DNA from: Saccoglossus kowalevskii
Taxonomy: Eukaryota > Hemichordata > Enteropneusta > Harrimaniidae
Reading direction: 5' to 3'
DNA length: 21,241 nt
Assembly (NCBI RefSeq): GCF_000003605.2
Contig: NW_003157547.1
Span: 1-21,241 of the forward strand
Below are positions 1 to 9,211 of this stretch, in pieces (position 1 is the stretch's first letter; every line of letters starts with the position of its first letter). The notes beneath the pieces are model-generated. The model did no database searches and was not told where the DNA came from. It was given only the letters and a program-made list of their open reading frames with translations. Both the position numbers and the translations under genes were made by a program.

Positions 1-30
1 TCACTTTGCACGCTGTTTTCTAACATTTTA
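1..30 (+). repeat. Tail of the satellite unit preceding M1 (partial)
   Basis: These bases match the last 30 bases of other units (actttgcacgctgttttc, then taacatttta), so the array continues left beyond the window. Confidence 0.95.
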
Positions 31-148
31 CAGTCAACTCACGTGAACATATATAAGCTGCTTTCAAATGGCTTTTATTACACTTGTCGACTTTAGAACT
101 GCGCGTTTCTATAAGCCAACAACTTAGGTCATTTATGCAAATACATCT

Positions 149-179
149 ACCAACTTTGCAATAACTTTGCACAACTTTG
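149..179 (+). repeat. Internal duplicated block, first copy (M1)
   Basis: The 31 bp beginning accaactttgcaat match 743-773 of the same unit at 27 of 31 positions with no gap. The arrangement recurs in other units, so the 938-bp unit contains an older internal repeat. Confidence 0.7.
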
Positions 180-742
180 CAATGACTTTGAACAACTTTG
201 CACGGTGCGTTAACAACTTAAAACCCACTACGTTCCGACAGCATCAACAACTTGTACTTGAAAATTAGAAGGAATTTCGAAACTTTCCATTAGTTAAAAA
301 AGTTACAAAAATGCCACGATTTTCTACAATAAATGATTGACATCAAAGGAAGAAAAATGCAGAAATGTTGAAGTATATCTTTTCCATGTCTGTGATGAAA
401 CAAAAAAGAAATTCAACAGCTCGTTTACTCAGGGAGTCTCCCATGCAAATTCTAACCACGCCTGATTGCGCTTTACCTCAAACATTCATCGGTCACCTAA
501 CCACACAACTGCATAGAAAACATGCAATTAGGCCGAATTCCAAGCTATTTCAGGTTTTGAGATGTTTTAAAATCGATATCGCCTACGCAAATATCTTCTA
601 GAATTGACCTATGACATCTACATACTTGGAGTAAGACTACGGTAATTTAACATCAATTAACGAAATATTTATTCACATTTTCGAGCTTTTAACTATGGGA
701 CTTGTTAAAATGATATCACAGGTAACAATCCCAAATGAAAAT

Positions 743-773
743 ACCAACTTTGCAATCGCTTTTCACAACTGTG
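743..773 (+). repeat. Internal duplicated block, second copy (M1)
   Basis: Partner of 149-179, lying just upstream of the stem-loop. The differences are aac to cgc in the middle, one G to T, and a private T to G in M1. Most other units with an intact copy are closer to the first block at the last site. Confidence 0.7.
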
Positions 774-972
774 TAAGCAGTTTGTAGTCGACTTTTTGGT
801 TGACTGTTGTGACAATCTGCTTACATATGAGACATTCTCGGAACATTTACTTAATATTTTCGACATTTAACTGCGGGGTTGTCATGATAATGACTTAGGT
901 TATATATACAAGCAACTCCGCCAACATTTCTTTCGTTTTTTCCAACTTTGCACGCTGTTTTCTAACATTTTA

Positions 973-1902
973 CAGTCAACTCACGTGAACATCTTTAAGC
1001 TGCTTTCAAATGGCTTTTATTAAATTTGTCGACTTTACAACTGCACGTTTCCATATGCCAACAACTTAGGTCATTTATACAAATACATCTACCAACTTTG
1101 CAATAACTTTGCACAACTTTGGAATGACTTTGACCAACTTTGCACGGTGCGTTAACAACTTAAAACCCACTACGTGCCGACAGCATCAACAACTTGTACT
1201 TGAAAATTAGAAGGAATTTCGAAACTTTCCATTAGTTAAAAAAGTTACAAAAATGCCACGATTTTCTACAATAAATGATTGACATCACAGGAAGAAAAAT
1301 GCAGAAATGTTGAAGTATATCTTTTCCATGTCTGTGATGAAACAAAAAAAAATTCAACAGCTCGTTTACTCAGGGAGTCTCCCATGCAAGTACTAACCAC
1401 GCCCGAATGCGCTTTACCTCAAACATTTATCGGTCACCTAACCACACAACTGCATAGAAAACATGCAATTAGGCCGAATTCCATGTTTTGAGATGTTTTA
1501 AAATCGATATCGCCTACGCAAATATCTTCTAGAATTGACCTATGACATCTACATACTTGGAGTAAGACTACGGTAATTTAACATCAATTAACGAAATATT
1601 TATTCACATTTTCGAGCTTTTAACTATGGGACTTGTTAAAATGATATCACAGGTAACAATCCCAAATGAAAATACCAACTTTGCAATCGCTTTCACAACT
1701 TTGTAAGCAGTTTGTAGTCGACTTTTTGGTTGACTGTTGTAACAATCTGCTTACATATGAGGCATTCTCGGAACATTTACTTAATATTTTCGACATTTAA
1801 CTGCGGGGTTGTCATGATAATGACTTAGGTTATATATACAAGCAACTCCGCCAATGTTTCTTTCGTTTTTTCCAACTTTGCACGCTGTTTACTAACATTT
1901 TA
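973..1902 (+). repeat. Satellite unit M2, type A, 930 bp with internal 10-bp loss
   Basis: Type A unit. It is shorter than M1 mainly because the agctatttcagg segment after gaattcc is reduced to atg near 1481-1485 (net 10 bp). One base is also missing from the A-run near 1345 and one T from cgctttcac near 1689. Otherwise it is collinear with M1 and M3. Confidence 0.95.
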
Positions 1903-1910
1903 CAGTCAAC

Positions 1911-1918
1911 TCACGTGA
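1911..1918. other. TCACGTGA palindrome (E-box core CACGTG), one per unit; M3 copy
   Basis: A perfect 8-bp palindrome at unit positions 9-16, kept in 23 of 24 unit starts. The exception is M5 (CACTTG, 3227-3232). CACGTG is the core site of bHLH-zip factors and the core of the yeast CDEI centromere element. Binding here is not shown. Confidence 0.6.
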
Positions 1919-1992
1919 ACATCTATAAGCTGCTTTCAAATGGCTTTTATTAAACTTGTCGACTTTAGAACTGCGCGTTTCTATAAGCCAAC

Positions 1993-2091
1993 AACTTAGG
2001 TCATTTATGCAAATACATCTACCAACTTTGCAATAACTTTGCACAACTTTGCAATGACTTTGAACAACTTTGCACGGTGCGTTAACAACTT
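1993..2091 (+). repeat. Helically phased AACTTTG motif cluster, one per unit; M3 copy
   Basis: AACTT or GACTT motifs start at 1993, 2024, 2035, 2045, 2056, 2066 and 2087, with spacings 31, 11, 10, 11, 10 and 21. All are close to multiples of 10.5 bp. In the type B unit M5 the equivalent sites lie at 3308, 3339, 3350, 3360, 3371, 3381 and 3402, with the same spacings. Motifs repeated once per helical turn are known to bend DNA or favour rotational positioning on nucleosomes. Confidence 0.75.
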
Positions 2092-2300
2092 AAAACCCAC
2101 TACGTGCCGACAGCATCAACAACTTGTACTTGAAAATTAGAAGGAATTTCGAAACTTTCCATTAGTTAAAAAAGTTAAAAAAATGCCACGATTTTCTACA
2201 ATAAATGATTGACATCACAGGAAGAAAAATGCGGAAATGTTGAAGTATATCTTTTCCATGGCTGTGATGAAAAAAAAAAAATCAACAGCTCGTTTACTCA

Positions 2301-2311
2301 GGGAGTCTCCC
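2301..2311. other. GGGAGTCTCCC palindrome, one per full unit; M3 copy
   Basis: Two 5-bp arms around a single T. GGGAGTCTCC, which fits the general Rel/NF-kB pattern GGGRNNYYCC, is unchanged in 20 of 22 non-deleted units despite variable neighbours. M23 has GGGAATCTCC and M24 GGGAATCTTCC. Protein binding is speculative. Confidence 0.5.
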
Positions 2312-2641
2312 AATGCAAGTACTAACCACGCCCGATTGCGCTTTACCTCAAACATTCATCGGTCACCTAACCACACAACTGCATAGAAAACATGAAATTA
2401 GGCCGAATTCCCGGCTATTTCAGGTTTTGAGATGTTTTAAAATCGATATCGCCTACGCAAATATCTTCTAGAATTGACCTATGACATCTACATACTTGGA
2501 GTAAGACTACGGTAATTTAACATCAATTAACGAAATCTTTATTCACATTTTCGAGCTTTTAACTATAGGACTTGTTAAAATGATATCACAGGTAACAATC
2601 CCAAATGAAAATAGCAACTTTGCAATCGCTTTTCACAACTT

Positions 2642-2695
2642 TGTAAGCAGTTTGTAGTCGACTTTTTGGTTGACTGTTGTGACAATCTGCTTACA
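2642..2695. other. Imperfect 54-base stem-loop, one per full unit; M3 copy
   Basis: TGTAAGCAG (2642-2650) pairs perfectly with CTGCTTACA (2687-2695). After a T:T mismatch (2651/2686), TTGT (2652-2655) pairs with ACAA (2682-2685). AGTCGAC (2656-2662) pairs with GTTGACT (2669-2675) with one G-T wobble, across a six-base loop. A six-base bulge lies at 2676-2681. Type B units change the outer and middle 3' arms in ways that mostly keep G-T pairing, but the inner stem weakens. Confidence 0.65.
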
Positions 2696-2770
2696 TATGA
2701 GGCATTCTCCGAACATTTACTTAATATTTTCGACATTTAACTTCAGGGTTGTCATGATAATGACTTAGGT

Positions 2771-2778
2771 TATATATA
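2771..2778. other. TATATATA tract near the unit end; M3 copy
   Basis: A short TA tract between cttaggt and caagcaactccgcc is found in nearly every unit. It is lengthened by one or two TA steps in M8, M9, M16 and M22. It could act as a TATA-like or melting element, but nothing downstream supports a transcript. A second TATATA-like stretch lies after the stem-loop in type B units. Confidence 0.4.
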
Positions 2779-2842
2779 CAAGCAACTCCGCCAACATTTC
2801 TTTCGTTTTTTCCAACTTTGCACGCTGTTTTCTAACATTTTA

Positions 2843-3217
2843 CAGTCAACTCACGTGAACATCTATTAGCTGCTTTCAAATGGCTTGTATTAAACTTGTC
2901 GACTTTAGAACTGCGCGTTTCTATAAGCCAACAACTTAGGTCATTTATGCAAATACATCTACCAAATTTGCAATAACTTTGCACAACATTGCAATGACTT
3001 TGAACAACTTTGCACGGTGCGTTAACAACTTAAAACCCACTACGTGCCGACAGCATCAACAACTTGTACTTGAAAATTAGAAGGACTTTCGAAACTTTCC
3101 ATTAGTTAAAAAAGTTACAAAAATGCCACGATTTTATACTTAGGTTATATATACAAGCAACTCTGCCAACATTTCTTTCGTGTTTTACAACTTTGCTCGC
3201 TAGTTTCTAATATTTTA
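2843..3217 (+). repeat. Satellite unit M4, type A, internally deleted (375 bp)
   Basis: The first 293 bp match type A units, including the phased AACTTTG cluster. After the gccacgatttt block the sequence jumps to acttaggttatatata, which in full units lies near the end. Compared with M3 this removes the equivalent of 2196-2762 (567 bp) and leaves a 2-bp filler (at). The lost part includes the A-run, the GGGAGTCTCCC palindrome, the TGACCT pair and the stem-loop. The E-box, the phased cluster and the TATA tract remain. Confidence 0.95.
3131..3139. other. Deletion junction of M4
   Basis: The left part (atttt, 3131-3135) belongs to unit position about 293. The right part (acttagg, from 3138) belongs to unit position about 861. 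The two bases between fit neither side cleanly. Little or no microhomology is visible, which fits end joining better than slippage. The same junction recurs at 5378-5386. Confidence 0.9.
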
Positions 3218-4153
3218 CAGTCAACTCACTTGACCATCTATAAGCTGCTTTCAACTGGCTTTTAATAAACTTGTCGACTTTACAACTGCGCGTTTCTATA
3301 AGCCAACAACTCAGGTCATTTATGCAAGTACATCTACAAACTTTGCAATAACTTTGCACAACTTTGCAATGACTTTGAACAATTTTGCACGCCGCATTAA
3401 CAACATAAAACCCACTACGTGCCGACAGCATCAACAACTTGTACTTGAAAATTAGAAGCAATTGCGAAACTTTTCTTTAGTTCAAAAAGTTACAAAAATG
3501 CCACGATTTTCTGCTATAAGTGTTTGACATCACAGGAAGAAAAAATGCAGAAATGTTGCCGAATATCTTTTCCATGTTTGTAATGAAAAAAAAAATTCAA
3601 CAGCTCGTTTACTCGGGGAGTCTCCCAGCAAGTACTAACCACGCCCGATTGTGCTTTACTTTAAACATTTATCGGTCACCTAACCACACAACTGCACAGA
3701 TCATTTGAAATTAAGCAGAATTCGAGGCTATTTCAGGTTTTGGGATGTTTAAAAATCGATATCGTTTACACAAGTATCTTCTAGAATTGACCTATGATCT
3801 CTGCATACTTGGAGTAAGACTACGGTAATTTAACATCAATTTACGATATATTTATTCACATGTTCGAACTTTTAACCATGGGACTGTTAATATGATATCA
3901 CAGGTAACAATCTCGAATGAAACTACCAACTTTGAAATCGTTTTTCACAACTTTGTAAGCAGTTTGTTGTCGACTTTCCGGTGACTGTTGTGATAATCTG
4001 CTTATATATGAGGCATTCTCAGAACATTTACTTAATGTTTTCGACATTTAACTTCGGGGTTGTCATGATAATGACTTAGGTTATATATACAAGCAACTCC
4101 GCCAACATTTCTTTCGTTTTTTCCAACTTTGCAAGCTGTTTTCTAAAATTTTA
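3218..4153 (+). repeat. Satellite unit M5, type B, 936 bp
   Basis: First type B unit. Its markers are aacaacataaaaccc, gaagcaattgcgaaac with tttctttagttcaaaa, gctataagtgtttgacatc and ctcggggagtctccc. It is the only unit whose E-box is broken (CACTTG for CACGTG at 3227-3232). The repeated TGACCT is also imperfect here (tgacctatgatct). Confidence 0.95.
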
Positions 4154-5090
4154 CAGTCAACTCACGTGAACATCTATAAGCTGCTTTGAACTGGCTTTTA
4201 TTAAATTTGTCGACTTTACAACTGCGCGTTTCTATAAGCCAACAACTCAGGTCATTTATGCAAGTACATCTACAAACTTTGCAATAACTTTGCACAACTT
4301 TGCAATGACTTTGAACAATTTTGCACGCCGCGTTAACAACATAAAACCCACTACGTGCCGACAGCATCAACAACTTGTACTTGAAAATTAGAAGCAATTG
4401 CGAAACTTTTCTTTAGTTCAAAAAGTTACAAAAATGCCACGATTTTCTGCTATAAGTGTTTGACATCACAGGAAGAAAAAATGCAGAAATGTTGCCGAAT
4501 ATCTTTTCCATGTTTGTAATGAAAAAAAAAATTCAACAGCTCGTTTACTCGGGGAGTCTCCCAGCAAGTACTAACCACGCCCGATTGTGCTTTACTTTAA
4601 ACATTTATCGGTCACCTAACCACACAACTGCATAGATCATTTGAAATTAAGCAGAATTCGAGGCTATTTCAGGTTTTGGGATGTTTAAAAATCGATATCG
4701 TTTACACAAGTATCTTCTAGAATTGACCTACGACCTCTGCATACTTGGAGTAAGACTACGGTAATTTAACATCAATTTACGATATATTTATTCACATGTT
4801 CGAACTTTTAACCATGGGACTTGTTAATATGATATCACAGGTAACAATCCTGAATGAAACTACCATCTTTGAAATCGTTTTTCACAACTTTGTAAGCAGT
4901 TTGTTGTCGACTTTCCGGTGACTGTTGTGATAATCTGGTTATATATGAGGCATTCTCGGAACATTTACTTAATGTTTTCGACATTTAACTTCGGGGTTGT
5001 CATGATAATGACTTAGGTTATATATACAAGCAACTCCGCCAACATTTCTTTCGTTTTTTCCAACTTTGCACGCTGTTTTCTAAAATTTTA
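4154..5090 (+). repeat. Satellite unit M6, type B, 937 bp
   Basis: Very close to M5 through the middle and 3' parts. It differs at the start, with gaacatctataagc and ctttgaactgg, a combination shared only with M7. The DR1-like pair is tgacctacgacct, one mismatch from perfect. The stem-loop 3' arm reads ctggttata, which breaks one pair. Confidence 0.95.
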
Positions 5091-5464
5091 CAGTCAACTC
5101 ACGTGAACATCTATAAGCTGCTTTGAACTGGCTTTTATTAAATTTGTCGACTTTACAACTGCGCGTTTCTATAAGCCAACAACTTAGGTCATTTATGCAA
5201 ATACATCTACCAACTTTGCAATAACTTTGCACAACTTTGCAATGACTTTGAACAACTTTGCACGGTGCGTTAACAACTTAAAACCCACTACGTGCCGACA
5301 GCATCAACAACTTGTACTTGAAAATTAGAAGGAATTTCGAAACTTTCCATTAGTTAAAAAGTTACAAAAATGCCACGATTTTATACTTAGGTTATATATA
5401 CAAGCAACTCTGCCAACATTTCTTTCGTGTTTTACAACTTTGCTCGCTAGTTTCGAATATTTTA
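5091..5464 (+). repeat. Satellite unit M7, A/B mosaic, internally deleted (374 bp)
   Basis: The first 60 bp match M6 (gaacatctataagc, ctttgaactgg, ttaaatttgtcg). The body then switches to type A (aaatacatctacc, aacaacttaaaaccc, gaaggaatttcg). It ends with the same deletion junction as M4, followed by the same private 3' variants (caactctgccaac, cgtgttttacaac, ttgctcgctag). The shared junction and flanks show that the deleted form arose once and was copied, 2,248 bp away. Confidence 0.95.
5378..5386. other. Deletion junction of M7, identical to that of M4
   Basis: atttt is followed by at and then acttagg, base for base as at 3131-3139. The run just upstream differs by one base (gttaaaaagtt here, gttaaaaaagtt in M4), so the two are not a simple assembly copy. 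Confidence 0.9.
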
Positions 5465-6397
5465 CAGTCAACTCACGTGACCATCTATATGCTGATTTCA
5501 ACTGGCTTTTAATAAACTTGTCGACTTTACAACTGCGCGTTTCTATAAGCCAACAACTCAGGTCATTTATACAAGTACATCTACAAACTTTGCAATAACT
5601 TTGCACAACTTTGCAATGACTTTGAACAATTTTGCACGCCGCGTTAACAACATAAAACCCACTACGTGCCGACAGCATCAACAACTTGTACTTGAAAATT
5701 AGAAGCAATTGCGAAACTTTTCTTTAGTTCAAAAAGTTACAAAAATGCCACGCTTTTTTGCTATAAATGTTTGACATCTCGAAAGAAAAAATGCAGAAAT
5801 GTTGCCGAATATCTTTTCCGTGTTTGTAATGAAAAAAAAAAATCAACAGCTCGTTTACTCGGGGAGTCTCCCTGCAAGTACTAACCACGCCCGATTGTGC
5901 TTTACTTTAAACATTTATCGGTTACCTAACCAGACAACTGCATAGATCATTTGAAATTAAGCAGAATTAGAGGCTATTTCAGGTTTTGGGATGTTTTAAA
6001 ATCGATATCGTTTACACAAGTATCTTCTAGAATTGACCTATGACCTCTGCATACTTGGAGTAAGACTACGGTAATTTAACATCAATTTACGATATATTTA
6101 TTCACATGTTCAAACTTTTAACCACGGGATTGTTGATATGATATCACAGGTAACAATCCCGAATTAAACTACCAACTTTGAAATCGCTTTTCATAACTTT
6201 GTAAGCAGTTTGTTGTCGACTTTTCGGTGACTGTTGTGATTATCTGGTTATATATGAGGCATTCTCGGAACATTTACTTTTTAGACATTTATCTGCGGGG
6301 TTGTCATGATAATGACTTAGGTTATATATATACAAGCAACTCCGCCAACATTTCTTTCGCTTTTTTACAACTTTGCACGCTATTTTCTAATATTTTA
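5465..6397 (+). repeat. Satellite unit M8, type B, 933 bp
   Basis: Type B unit. With M9 it shares cacgcttttttgctat, ctcgaaagaaaaaatg, gaattagaggc and gttcaaacttttaaccacgg. A few bases are lost in the catttacttttta stretch near 6270-6285. It carries the leftmost perfect DR1-type element (6034-6046). Confidence 0.95.
6034..6046 (-). other. Perfect DR1-type direct repeat (AGGTCA-T-AGGTCA on minus strand); M8 copy
   Basis: TGACCTATGACCT read on the minus strand is two AGGTCA half-sites spaced by one base, the DR1 arrangement bound by RXR and HNF4-type nuclear receptors in animals. It is perfect in M8, M9, M10, M12, M14, M15, M16, M18 and M20-M24 (13 of 22 full units). It is imperfect in M1-M3, M5, M6, M11, M17 and M19, and reduced by deletion in M13. 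Confidence 0.5.
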
Positions 6398-7335
6398 CAG
6401 TCAACTCACGTGACCATCTATAAGCTGCTTTCAACTGGCTTTTAATTAACATGTCGACTTTACAACTGTGCGTTTCAATAAGCCAACAACTTAGCTCATT
6501 TATACAAGTACATCTACAAACTTTGCAATAACTTTGCACAACTTTGCAATGACTTTGAACAATTTTGCACGCCGCGTTAACAACATAAAACCCACTACGT
6601 GCCGACTGCATCAACAACTTGTACTTGAAAATTAGAAGCAATTGCGAAACTTTTCTTTAGTTCAAAAGGTTACAAAAATGCCACGCTTTTTTGCTATAAA
6701 TGTTTGACATCTCGAAAGAAAAAATGCAGAAATGTTGCCGAATATCTTTTCCGTGTTTGTAATGAAAAAAAAAAATCAACAGCTCGTTTACACGGGGAGT
6801 CTCCCTGCAAGTACTAACCACGTCCGATTGTGCTTTACTTTAAACATTTATCGGTCACCTAACCACACAACTGCATAGATCATTTGAAATTAAGCAGAAT
6901 TAGAGGCTATTACAGGTTTTGGGATGTGTTAAAATCGATATCGTTTACACAAGTATCTTCTAGAATTGACCTATGACCTCTGCGTACTTGGAGTAAGACT
7001 ACGGTAATTTAACATCAATTTACGATATATTTATTCACATGTTCAAACTTTTAACCACGGGACTTGTTAATATGATATCACAGGTAACAATCCCGAAAGA
7101 AACTACCAACTTTGAAATCGCTTTTCATAACTTTGTAAGCAGTTTGTTGTCGACTTTTCGGTGACTGTTGTGATAATCTGGTTCTATATGAGGCATTCTC
7201 GGAATATTTACTTAATGTTTTAGACATTTAACTGCGGGGTTGTCATGATAATGACTTAGGTTATATATATACAAGCACCTCCGCCAACATTTCTTTCGTT
7301 TTTTACAACTTTGCACGCTATTTTCTAATATTTTA
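6398..7335 (+). repeat. Satellite unit M9, type B, 938 bp
   Basis: Sister of M8. Its 3' third (gttcaaactttt near 7041, gaaagaaac near 7096, ggaatattt near 7201, extended TATATATATA near 7265) reappears in M22, 13 units to the right. The perfect DR1-type element is kept. Confidence 0.95.
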
Positions 7336-8273
7336 CAGTCAACTCACGTGACCATATATAAGCTTCTTTCAACTGGCTTTTAATACACTTGTCGACTTTA
7401 CAACTGCGCGTTTCTATAAGCCAACAACTTAGGTCATTTATACAAGTACATCTACAAACTTTGCAATAACTTTGCACAACTTTGCAATGACTTTGAACTA
7501 TTTTGCACGCCGCGTTTACAACATAAATCCCACTACGTGCCGACAGCATCAACAACTTGTATTTGAAAATTAGAAGCAATTGCGAAACTTTTCTTTTGTT
7601 CAAAAAGTTACAAAAATGCCACGATTTTCTGCTATAAATGTTTGATATCACAGGAAGAAAAAATTCAGAAATGTTGCCGAATATCTTTTCCATGTTTGTA
7701 ATGAAAAAACAAATTCAACAGCTCGTTCACTCGGGGAGTCTCCCATGTAAGTACTAACCACGCCCGATTGTGCATTACTTTAAACATTTATCGGTCACCT
7801 AACCACATAACTGCATAGATCATTTGAATTTATGCAGAATGCGAGGCTATTTCAGGTTTTGGGATGTTTTAAAATTGACATCGTTTACACAAGTATCTTC
7901 AAGAATTGACCTATGACCTCTACATACTTGGAGTAAGACTACGCTAATTTAACATCAATTTACGAAATATTTATTCACATGCTCGAACTTTTAACTATGG
8001 GACTTATTAATATGATATCACAGGTAACAATCTCGAATGAAACTACCAACTTTGCAATCGCTTTTCACAAATTTGTAAGCAGTTTGTTGTCGACTTTCCG
8101 GTGACTGTTGTGATAATCTGCTTATATATGAGGTATTCTCGGAACATTTACTTAATGTTTTAGACATTTACCTGCGGGGTTGTTATGATAATGACTTAGG
8201 TTATATATACAAGCAACTCCGCTAACATTTCTTTCGTTTTTTCCAACTTTGCATGCTTTTTTCTAACATTTTA
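7336..8273 (+). repeat. Satellite unit M10, type B to mixed, 938 bp
   Basis: The 5' half is type B. The middle brings in markers typical of the right-hand region: gaatttatgcagaatgcgagg, attgacatcgtttac and cttcaagaattgacc. The 3' end carries gaggtattctcgg and agacatttacctgcgggg, which recur in M11, M17, M19 and M21. The A-run is gaaaaaacaaattc. Confidence 0.93.
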
Positions 8274-9211
8274 CAGTCAACTCACGTGAACTTCTAAAAG
8301 CTGCTTTCAACTGGCTTTTATTAAACTTGTCGACTTTACAACTGCGCGTTTCTATAAGCCAACAACTTAGGCCATTTATGCAAGTACATCTACAAACTTT
8401 GCAATAACTTTGCACAACTTTGCAATGACTTTGAACAACTTTGCACGCCGCGTTAACAACACAAAACCCACTACGTGCCGACAGCATCAACAACTTGTAC
8501 TTGAAAATTAGAAGCAATTGCGAAACTTTTCTTTAGTTCAAAAAGTTACAAAAATGCCACGATTTTCTGCTATAAATGTTTGACATCACAGGAAGAAAAA
8601 ATGCAGAAATGTTGCCGAATATCTTTTCCATGTTTTTAATGAAAAACAAAATTCAACAGCTCATTTACTCGGGGAGTCTCCCATGCAAGTACTAACCACG
8701 CCCGATTGTGCTTTTCTTTAAACATTTATCGGTCACCTAACCACACAACTGCATAGATCATTTGAAATTAAGCAGAATTCGAGGCTATTTCAGGTTTTGG
8801 GATATTTTAAAATCGATATCGTTTACACAAGTATCTTCTAGAATTTACCTATGACCTCTGCATACTTGGAGTAAGACTACGGTAATTTAACATCAATTTA
8901 CGATATATTTATTCACATGTTCGAACTTTTAACTATGGGACTTATTAATATGATATCACAGGTAACAATCTCGAATGAAACTACCAACTTTGCAATCGCT
9001 TTTCACAAATTTGTAAGCAGTTTGTTGTCGACTTTCCGGTGACTGTTGTGATAATCTGCTTATATATGAGGTATTCTCGGAACATTTACTTAATGTTTTA
9101 GTCATTTTCTTGCGGGGTTGTTATGATAATGACTTAGGTTATATATACAAGCAACTCCGCTAACATTTCTTTCGTTTTTTCCAACTTTGCACGCTGTTTT
9201 CTAACATTTTA
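8274..9211 (+). repeat. Satellite unit M11, mixed type, 938 bp
   Basis: First unit with the gaacttctaaaagc start that marks M11-M13, M18, M20, M22 and M24. It has aacaacacaaaaccc at the A/B discriminating site and type B gaagcaattgcg. The first DR1 half-site is mutated (tttacctatgacct). Confidence 0.95.

Larger units (their letters stand above)
31..972 (+). repeat. Satellite unit M1, type A, 942 bp
   Basis: Complete type A unit. Type A markers are aacaacttaaaaccc, gaaggaatttcgaaac followed by tttccattagtt, and tatgacatc after TGACCT. Private differences include acgttccgac (acgtgccgac elsewhere) near 230 and caactgtgtaag near 768. The A-rich run near 398-412 is interrupted by a C and a G. An open frame on the plus strand across 365-601 is not kept in M2 or M3. 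Confidence 0.95.
1903..2842 (+). repeat. Satellite unit M3, type A, 940 bp (reference unit)
   Basis: Complete type A unit, used here as the coordinate reference. In order it holds the E-box 1911-1918, the phased AACTTTG cluster 1993-2091, the A-run near 2267-2281, GGGAGTCTCCC 2301-2311, the degenerate TGACCT pair 2475-2487, the stem-loop 2642-2695 and TATATATA 2771-2778. Next to the other type A units it has a longer A-run, which shifts every reading frame across it. Confidence 0.95.

Noticed and set aside
365..601. Plus-strand 78-codon frame in M1 and a 70-codon frame in M2
   Set aside because: They share only part of their frame, M3 is shifted by its longer A-run, and M2 ends early after a small deletion. 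Chance frames in a repeat.
895..935. Promoter built on the TATATATA tract
   Set aside because: No downstream gene or consistent start region is visible. The tract varies in length as a simple repeat would.
2801..2820. CENP-B box in the tttcgttttttccaac segment near each unit end
   Set aside because: Only the TTCG part fits. The required downstream A and CGGG are missing at the right spacing.
3207..3461. Minus-strand 84-codon frame, repeated in M6, M8-M11 and M13, as a small cysteine-rich protein
   Set aside because: It begins at TTG, is only the reverse reading of the AACTTTG cluster, and is stopped in type A units. No signal peptide or family resemblance supports it.
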